A stretch of DNA of 8,406 nt from the NCBI GenBank assembly GCA_902494625.1, contig CABUUB010000073.1:1-8406 (forward strand), read 5' to 3'. The stretch's first letter is position 1; each line of letters begins with the position of its first letter. Shown here one piece after another: positions 1 through 3,914 of this stretch. Position numbers and translations under genes: made by a program. Below the pieces are notes generated by a model. It was not told the DNA's origin and ran no database searches. It saw only the letters and a program-made list of their open reading frames with translations. Origin of the DNA: an uncultured Collinsella sp. (GTDB taxonomy: Bacteria > Actinomycetota > Coriobacteriia > Coriobacteriales > Coriobacteriaceae).

Positions 1-131
1 CCGCGCTACGCACGTCCGAGCACCTGCCGGCCCGCTACCACATCGAAGCCGTCGGCTACGGCGCTGGCAAGCGCCCCTACGAGGGTTGCTCCGGCACGCT
101 CCGTTGTCTGCTCGTTCGCGTGGATGCATAG
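1..131 (+). CDS. larC: LarC-type nickel insertion protein (LarC1 part), 3' end only
   Basis: Only the last 42 codons are in the window, read from base 3 and ending with TAG at 129-131. The visible peptide contains EAVGYGAGKR followed by GTLRCLLV. This matches the end of the LarC1 half of LarC, where a 'ExxGYGxGxRD...PNxLRxLLGE' pattern is typical. LarC inserts nickel into the pyridinium-dithiodicarboxylate cofactor of lactate racemase, using CTP. In many species a LarC2 half follows, either fused or joined by programmed frameshifting as in Lactobacillus plantarum. Here the frame stops straight after the LarC1 end and no LarC2-like peptide is readable in the other forward frames, so LarC2 is absent, separate, or encoded elsewhere. 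The next gene starts two bases after the stop, suggesting translational coupling. Having larA and larD nearby strongly supports the call. Confidence 0.7.
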   Translation, partial: ALRTSEHLPARYHIEAVGYGAGKRPYEGCSGTLRCLLVRVDA

Positions 132-133
132 CC

Positions 134-673
134 ATGGATGCCCGCAAAGAAAAAAGCCGCGCTGCTATCGTTGCGGCGTTCTCCGAGCTGCTACGCGAAG
201 AGGACTACGGCAAGATTACCGTCGGCGACATCATCGCGCGCGCTCACGTAGGCCGCGCGACATTCTACGGCCTCTTTAAGAGCAAAGACGACCTACTGTC
301 CGAGCTCGTGAGCGACATCTGCACCCACGCCCTCGACGATGGCGGTACGCCCCTCGATGACCCACTCGTTCAGGTCGAGCATATCCTCAACAACCTCTGG
401 GAGCGCCGTCAGGGCGTACGCGCCCTCGTAGCCGGCGCCGGCTCACGCGTCTTCGCCGACTGCTTACGCAAGACCATCATGTCGCGCGCAGCCGAAACCG
501 TCCCTACCGACCCAAACGGCCCCGCCGCCACCATGGACCGAAGCTTCCTACTACACCACATAGTCTCAAGCTTCGTAGGAATGGTCCAATGGTGGGCCTG
601 GCACAACTTCCAAGCAGATAAGGCCGAAGTAGCCAAAGACTACTTATCAGCCATAAAACCCCTCTTCAACTAA
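134..673 (+). CDS. TetR/AcrR-family transcriptional regulator
   Basis: A protein of 179 residues, the usual size for TetR regulators. Residues 6-55 form the DNA-binding domain: a first helix (RAAIVAAFSELL), then the helix-turn-helix ITVGDIIARAHVGRATFYGLF (about 28-48) and the KSKDDLLSEL stretch typical of the family. The rest is a helical ligand-binding and dimer domain; its end (VSSFVGMVQWWAW) resembles the C-terminal domains of AcrR-like members. ATG at 134 is chosen because homology begins there and it follows the larC stop by two bases. An in-frame TTG at 86 would add 16 residues unlike the family. No good Shine-Dalgarno is seen, consistent with coupling to larC. Ligand and targets are unknown; its place beside larC and facing larD-larA makes the lar genes the likely targets (inference). 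From about codon 135 the codons shift to A-ending ones (CTA, ATA, TCA, GTA, TTA), unlike the first half. Confidence 0.9.
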   Translation: MDARKEKSRAAIVAAFSELLREEDYGKITVGDIIARAHVGRATFYGLFKSKDDLLSELVSDICTHALDDGGTPLDDPLVQVEHILNNLWERRQGVRALVAGAGSRVFADCLRKTIMSRAAETVPTDPNGPAATMDRSFLLHHIVSSFVGMVQWWAWHNFQADKAEVAKDYLSAIKPLFN

Positions 674-780
674 GTAAACCCCTCATCCCAAAGTTCCGCC
701 CCAACCCAAAGCACAATCCATCCCAAAGTATCGACAACAGCCCAACGCCCCCAACAGCAACAAGCCCCTCCCATCCAAAT
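661..780 (+). promoter_or_regulatory. C-rich, G-poor tract after tetR, possible Rho loading site
   Basis: Counting bases 661-780 gives about 53 C and only 10 G on the + strand, with CCCAAAG repeated three times (around 687-727). A long C-over-G stretch in untranslated RNA just downstream of a stop codon is the known character of rut sites for Rho. It lies between the tetR stop and the hairpin at 830-954, so it could help end the larC-tetR transcript. No gene is seen in 674-976; the rest of that stretch is the nested hairpin element. Confidence 0.35.
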
Positions 781-829
781 TCAGATATATATGTTGGGTT
801 GCTTGTACGAACGCAACAAAGATCCCGCA

Positions 830-954
830 GCCGTCCGCATGGGGTAACTTCCCAGCGCATTCCGCAGGACGCAAAAAGGCTCGCCGCACGAAGTGCGCAG
901 CGAGCCTTTTTGCATGTCCGAGGACGCGCTGGGAAGTTACCCCATGCGGACGGC
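830..954. repeat. Nested inverted-repeat element, copy 1
   Basis: Perfect 29-base outer arms at 830-858 and 926-954 (left arm begins GCCGTCCGCATGGGG). Inside is a second hairpin with 14-bp arms at 871-884 and 900-913, topped by CGCAC-GAA-GTGCG (885-897). The inner arm is extended by GGAC (867-870) pairing with GTCC (916-919) across a two-base bulge. Between outer and inner stems lies an asymmetric internal loop: ATTCCGCA on the left (859-866) and GAGGAC on the right (920-925). The same loop and apical GAA recur in the copy at 3765-3891, which has different arm sequences. It sits between converging genes, 22 bases from the larD stop. Confidence 0.85.
871..913. terminator. Bidirectional terminator between tetR and larD
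   Basis: Stem GCAAAAAGGCTCGC (871-884) pairs with GCGAGCCTTTTTGC (900-913), with a further 5-bp stem and GAA loop on top. Each strand ends its arm in a run of five T, so the hairpin can act for tetR on the + strand and for larD on the - strand. It is the core of the nested element. Confidence 0.8.
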
Positions 955-976
955 GGACAACCTATGTAGCCTTGGA

Positions 977-1708
977 CTAAAACATGCCCAAGAAACCATG
1001 CACAAACAGCGCAGCCACAATGGCACCGACAAACGGCGCGATGCCAGGAACGAGCAGGCCGTACTTCCAGTTGTTGTCAGCCTTGTTCTTGATCGGCAGC
1101 ACCTGATAGGCCATGCGAGGACCAAGGTCACGAGCCTGGTTCATGGCGAAGCCGGTAATGCCGCCCATGCCCATGCCAACGGCCCAAACGATCAGGCCAA
1201 CGCAGATGGCGAGCATCAGAACGTTCTCGCCGGCGCGGTTAGCGGCAGCAAGGATGGCGCTGATGAACACAAAGGTGCAGATAGCCTCGCAGAAGAAGTT
1301 ACGGGCGTAGTTCGTGCCCTCGGTGGTGGGGTTGGTCGAGAAGATGTTGCGCTGGGCAATGGGGTCGACGACGCCCTCAGAAGCCTTGAACTCATCGGCA
1401 TACATAAGCCAAGCGATTACGGCGCCCACAAAGCCGCCGAGCATATCGGCAATCATGAAGGGGATGCAGCTACTCCACGGCACCAGGCCTACGATGCACT
1501 GGGCAAGCACCATGGCGGGGTTCATGCACACGGCGCCGCCAAAGACAAACAGGCAGACCGAGATGCCAAAAGACCAGGTGGTGATGGCAAACATGTGGCC
1601 GGAGCCCTGATACTTGGTGCCCTTGAGCACGGTATCGCAGTGCACGCCCACGCCAAAGATGATCATGAGGGCCGTTGCGCCGAATTCGCAGAGGAGTTTG
1701 GTAAGCAT
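977..1708 (-). CDS. larD: Aquaglyceroporin-family channel, LarD-like lactate channel
   Basis: A membrane protein of 243 residues, normal for the MIP (aquaporin/GlpF) family. It has about six hydrophobic spans and the two half-helix signatures. The first NPA box is intact (CMNPAMVLAQ, N63-P64-A65). The second reads MNQARDLGPR (N190-Q191-A192-R193-D194), so the usual Pro is Gln. The Asp after the Arg marks the glycerol-facilitator branch. In Lactobacillus plantarum the aquaglyceroporin LarD in the lar operon carries lactic acid across the membrane; here the gene is 49 bases downstream of larA on the same strand, which supports the same role (inference). The ATG at 1708 begins the expected first helix (MLTKLLCEFGATALMIIFGV); only a weak AAGG lies four bases before it. 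Transcription probably comes from the larA promoter and ends at the hairpin at 871-913. It could instead move glycerol. Confidence 0.85.
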   Translation of the reverse strand: MLTKLLCEFGATALMIIFGVGVHCDTVLKGTKYQGSGHMFAITTWSFGISVCLFVFGGAVCMNPAMVLAQCIVGLVPWSSCIPFMIADMLGGFVGAVIAWLMYADEFKASEGVVDPIAQRNIFSTNPTTEGTNYARNFFCEAICTFVFISAILAAANRAGENVLMLAICVGLIVWAVGMGMGGITGFAMNQARDLGPRMAYQVLPIKNKADNNWKYGLLVPGIAPFVGAIVAALFVHGFLGMF

Positions 1709-1757
1709 AAAACCTTATCTTTCTTGTCGGTTATAAACGATTCGTTTGAGCCGCGTA

Positions 1758-3035
1758 CTAGTGCTGAGCGACAACAACGCCCAGGCCATCGGGAATGACG
1801 GCCACCTTAGCATCGGCACCCTTCATCTCAAAGGCGAGCTTGAGCGCCTCATCGAGAGTGTTGACCGGCGTCATGTGCATATCCTTGATCATCTGGTGAT
1901 CGCACAGGTCGGTGACCATGATCACAGGGTGATGTGCCAGGATGCGGGCAAAGATCTGGCTCGTCCACTGGTCGGGCAGGGTCTCGTCCTTGGGACGGTC
2001 GATGCAGGCGCGCTCAAACTCCGCCGGATCGTTGTCGGCGATGTTGTGATAGAAGCCCTCGCCACCGTGACCGTCGGCACAGCCGGCGACGTCGATGATC
2101 ACACCGCCCTCGGGAAGCGTAGCCTCGGCAGAGCACATGCCCTTCACGGCCTGGTAGATGTTCTGGTCGAGCGGGTAGCCACCGTTGGTGGTGATGGCAA
2201 TCTCGCACTCAACGGGCTCAACGCCGGCAAGGCTCTTCACGAACTCGCAGCCAGCCTCGTGCGCCTTGTGAATGTCGCCGGCAAAGGAGCCGATGACCTC
2301 GTGCTTGCCGTTGAGCACCACGTTAAGCACAAAGGCAAGGTGAGCCATCTCGGCAGCGGCAAACATGTCCTCGCTCACGTGGTTGTGGCACAGGTTGCCG
2401 GCACGCGAGTGGGAATCATTCACAAACTGACCGTTGTGGTTGTACATGATGGTCTTGTAGCTGGCGATGCCAGGCAGCACGGACTTGCGGCTGCCAGAGA
2501 AACCGGCAAAGAAGTGCGGCTCAATAAAGCCCTCGGCAAGCAGCAGATCGCAATCGGCAGCAATCTTGTTGATGATGCACTCGCCACCAGAAGGCAGGGT
2601 ACCGATCTTTTTCATCATGCTGTCGTCAGTCGCGACGTGCATAACGATTTCCTCGTTAGCAACGATCTCCTCGCCATACTTGTTGACGAGCTCCTCGTGC
2701 GTCGACGGACGATGCATACCCGTAGCAACCAAAATACGCACACGAGCCTCGGGCGCAGCGGAATGGATGTGATGCAGCAGAATAGGCATCGTCACACGCG
2801 AGGGAACGGGGCGCGTATGATCGGAGCTAATGATGACAATATCCTTCTTGCCAGCACAAAGCTCCTCGAGCGACGGCAAGCCATAAGGGTTGGCAAGCGA
2901 CTCCTCTACCAGCTCTTCCTGCGATTTCGTGGTCTTAAACTCGTTTTGATGACCCTCCATCACACCCGCGAAGTTCTTGTCCTCGAGCTCCAGATGCAAC
3001 GTCTTGTGATCAAACGGCAGTTCACATTCAAACAA
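1758..3035 (-). CDS. larA: Nickel-dependent lactate racemase LarA
   Basis: Interconverts D- and L-lactate with a covalently bound nickel-pincer cofactor. From the TTG at 3035 the protein is 425 residues, the same size as the Lactobacillus plantarum enzyme. Key residues then fall at that enzyme's published positions: SDHTRP with D72 and R75, H108 (GMHRP), H174 (EPHFFAGFSG), cofactor lysine K184 (SRKSVLPG), nickel-ligand H200, and Y294, Q295, K298 (NIYQAVKGM); W357 matches W358. This agreement supports the TTG start (MFECELPFDHK), preceded by GAAAGGAAGAGG about ten bases upstream. The frame stays open to 3272, but the extra 79 residues are Cys/Arg-rich and unlike any LarA. One small departure is S182 where Gly is common (GFSGSRKS rather than GGRKS). 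First gene of a larA-larD unit; activity depends on LarB, LarC and LarE. Confidence 0.95.
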   Translation of the reverse strand: MFECELPFDHKTLHLELEDKNFAGVMEGHQNEFKTTKSQEELVEESLANPYGLPSLEELCAGKKDIVIISSDHTRPVPSRVTMPILLHHIHSAAPEARVRILVATGMHRPSTHEELVNKYGEEIVANEEIVMHVATDDSMMKKIGTLPSGGECIINKIAADCDLLLAEGFIEPHFFAGFSGSRKSVLPGIASYKTIMYNHNGQFVNDSHSRAGNLCHNHVSEDMFAAAEMAHLAFVLNVVLNGKHEVIGSFAGDIHKAHEAGCEFVKSLAGVEPVECEIAITTNGGYPLDQNIYQAVKGMCSAEATLPEGGVIIDVAGCADGHGGEGFYHNIADNDPAEFERACIDRPKDETLPDQWTSQIFARILAHHPVIMVTDLCDHQMIKDMHMTPVNTLDEALKLAFEMKGADAKVAVIPDGLGVVVAQH

Positions 3036-3161
3036 TGACGAGCGCCCTCTTCCTTTCAACTGACACACTAGATAAACCGTTGGAAGGATACGCAGCTCAC
3101 CGAAAAACACCACCGTCCACCGACTCATTAACACAACGTTCATATTTGACCCACAACAAAA
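3036..3161 (-). promoter_or_regulatory. larA leader
   Basis: About 125 untranslated bases lie between the hairpin at 3162-3191 and the TTG start. A Shine-Dalgarno-like GAAAGGAAGAGG is at about 3046-3057. No convincing -35/-10 pair is visible inside this stretch, so larA transcription may begin upstream of the hairpin. Confidence 0.4.
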
Positions 3162-3191
3162 CGGCCGCGATCCCAAAGGGAACCGCGGCCG
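3152..3191 (-). terminator. Strong intrinsic terminator or attenuator upstream of larA
   Basis: On the - strand CGGCCGCG pairs with CGCGGCCG, then TCCC with GGGA across a small bulge, with a TTT loop; the hairpin (3162-3191) is followed at once by TTTTGTTGTG. This is the classic intrinsic terminator layout. It lies about 125 bases before the larA start and reads in the larA direction. It either ends transcription arriving from upstream or acts as an attenuator in the larA leader. Confidence 0.7.
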
Positions 3192-3215
3192 CCTGTCAAA
3201 GACACTATAGACAGG
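3192..3215. repeat. 6-bp inverted repeat abutting the larA leader hairpin
   Basis: CCTGTC (3192-3197) and GACAGG (3210-3215) flank a 12-base spacer. Read on the - strand the spacer contains TATAGT, a possible -10 box, and the right half contains TTGACA. It directly touches the terminator hairpin. It could be an operator around a start site or an upstream RNA hairpin. Confidence 0.4.
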
Positions 3216-3273
3216 ATGATTTACGCAGCGCCGAGGCAAACATCTACCCCGAGACGTTCGCACGTAAGCCATT

Positions 3274-3303
3274 TTGCATAAATGCGTTAATTAATTGCAT
3301 AAA
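3274..3303. promoter_or_regulatory. Paired direct repeats upstream of larA, possible operator
   Basis: TTGCATAAA occurs at 3274-3282 and again at 3295-3303, exactly 21 bases apart, or two helical turns, with palindromic TTAATTAA between them (3287-3294). GCATAAATGC is itself an inverted repeat. Same-face spacing of repeated half-sites is usual for repressor or activator sites. It lies about 240 bases upstream of the larA start, and the AT-richness also suits a promoter region. Confidence 0.35.
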
Positions 3304-3524
3304 ATGACGCATGGATTTCTAGCCGTAACAAGGTAGTACCCTCCGGAGCGTGCATTTTTGCGAGTATTCAGCATCGCGGGATAAGATTTTGGTGCCAAAA
3401 GTCTTTCAAAAGGTAGATAGTCCTCATAACTCGACCCATCTGGATAGCATGCGGCGAGAAACCAGCCATATATGAACATCGCCAAAGCCCAATCGTCGTG
3501 CAAAGGCATCAACAAAGACCGCAA
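3291..3524 (-). CDS. Unrecognised small ORF, doubtful
   Basis: An open frame of 77 codons starting at TTG (3524), with an in-frame ATG at 3509. The peptide has a short hydrophobic patch (ALAMFIYGWFLAAC) and a tail with PFERLLAPKSYPAML. I recognise no domain. Codons such as CTA, AGA, TTG and TCT, and low third-position GC, differ from all neighbours, so it may be a decayed or foreign remnant rather than a working gene. No clear Shine-Dalgarno precedes the start. Confidence 0.2.
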   Translation of the reverse strand: MRSLLMPLHDDWALAMFIYGWFLAACYPDGSSYEDYLPFERLLAPKSYPAMLNTRKNARSGGYYLVTARNPCVILCN

Positions 3525-3668
3525 ACGTCACCCATAGCCTTATGCACCAATCTTTGGCTGCTGAAAACTCCGTTTTTTGCACGTCGTCCCAAGCACCACC
3601 CTCACCCAGCGGCTGATCCGCCGAAGAGCAGACATCGCAGGGCCCGCCATAGGTTTACTTTTAGGCAC
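3525..3668. other. Intergenic stretch without a supported gene
   Basis: No coding signal was found on either strand. The only structure seen is a small hairpin, AAAAC-TCC-GTTTT at 3564-3576 followed by more T, which would read as a weak + strand terminator. Base composition is AT-richer than the flanking genes. Confidence 0.4.
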
Positions 3669-3761
3669 ACTCCGCAGGACGCAAGAAGCCCTCGCCGCAC
3701 CCCACATTGGGCGCGAAGCGCGCCTTATTCCCTTCAGTCCCAATTCCCGAAGACCGAGGAC
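3669..3761. repeat. Degenerate copy of the nested hairpin element
   Basis: The left end ACTCCGCAGGACGCAAGAAG (3669-3688), followed by CTCGCCGCAC, closely copies bases 859-889 of the first element, with two or three substitutions and one inserted base. A GC-rich apical hairpin (GGCGCG-AAG-CGCGCC, 3710-3724) and a right-hand CCGAGGAC (3754-3761) remain. The matching inner and outer arms are gone, so this copy can no longer fold as a whole. It directly precedes the intact copy at 3765. Confidence 0.6.
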
Positions 3762-3764
3762 GAA

Positions 3765-3891
3765 GGGGCCCGATGGGTTTCCCTCTGAATGCATTCCGCA
3801 GCACGAAGCCCCCTTATCCGCAGCTCCGAAGGAGCAGGATAAGGGGGCTTCAAGTGCGAGGACGCATTCAGAGGGAAACCCGTCGGGTCCC
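3765..3891. repeat. Nested inverted-repeat element, copy 2, at the ppc 3' end
   Basis: Outer arms 3769-3792 and 3864-3887 match at 23 of 24 positions (the exception can pair as G-T), and can extend to 3765 and 3891. Inner arms GAAGCCCCCTTATCC (3805-3819) and GGATAAGGGGGCTTC (3837-3851) are perfect, topped by GCTCC-GAA-GGAGC (3823-3835). GCAC (3801-3804) pairs with GTGC (3854-3857) where the first copy has GGAC/GTCC. The internal loop is again ATTCCGCA (3793-3800) and GAGGAC (3858-3863). It lies 23 bases beyond the ppc stop and probably ends or protects the ppc transcript, although no T-run follows the inner hairpin. Confidence 0.85.
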
Positions 3892-3914
3892 GGTGAGAGC
3901 CACAGGGCTATCGA

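Noticed and set aside
86..200. A LarC2 continuation by frameshift after larC
   Set aside because: Neither of the other two forward frames gives LarC2-like sequence; one of them is the TetR N-terminal domain.
798..817. GTTGC/GCAAC inverted repeat as a TetR operator
   Set aside because: Arms of five bases only, placed at the 3' ends of both converging genes where an operator would have no promoter to control.
893..1798. A 301-codon + strand open frame over larD and the hairpin
   Set aside because: It starts inside the hairpin arm and runs antisense to larD, which has clear aquaporin motifs.
1746..3038. Long + strand open frame opposite larA
   Set aside because: Antisense shadow of a gene with full family conservation; the translated peptide has no recognisable fold and no ribosome binding site was seen.
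3036..3272. N-terminal extension of larA up to 3272
   Set aside because: The added 79 residues are Cys/Arg-rich, translate through the terminator hairpin and have no counterpart in LarA proteins. The TTG at 3035 restores the family's length and residue numbering.
3540..3794. An 84-codon - strand open frame
   Set aside because: It runs through both hairpin elements, and its coding potential comes from the repeat arms. No domain or start signal is visible.
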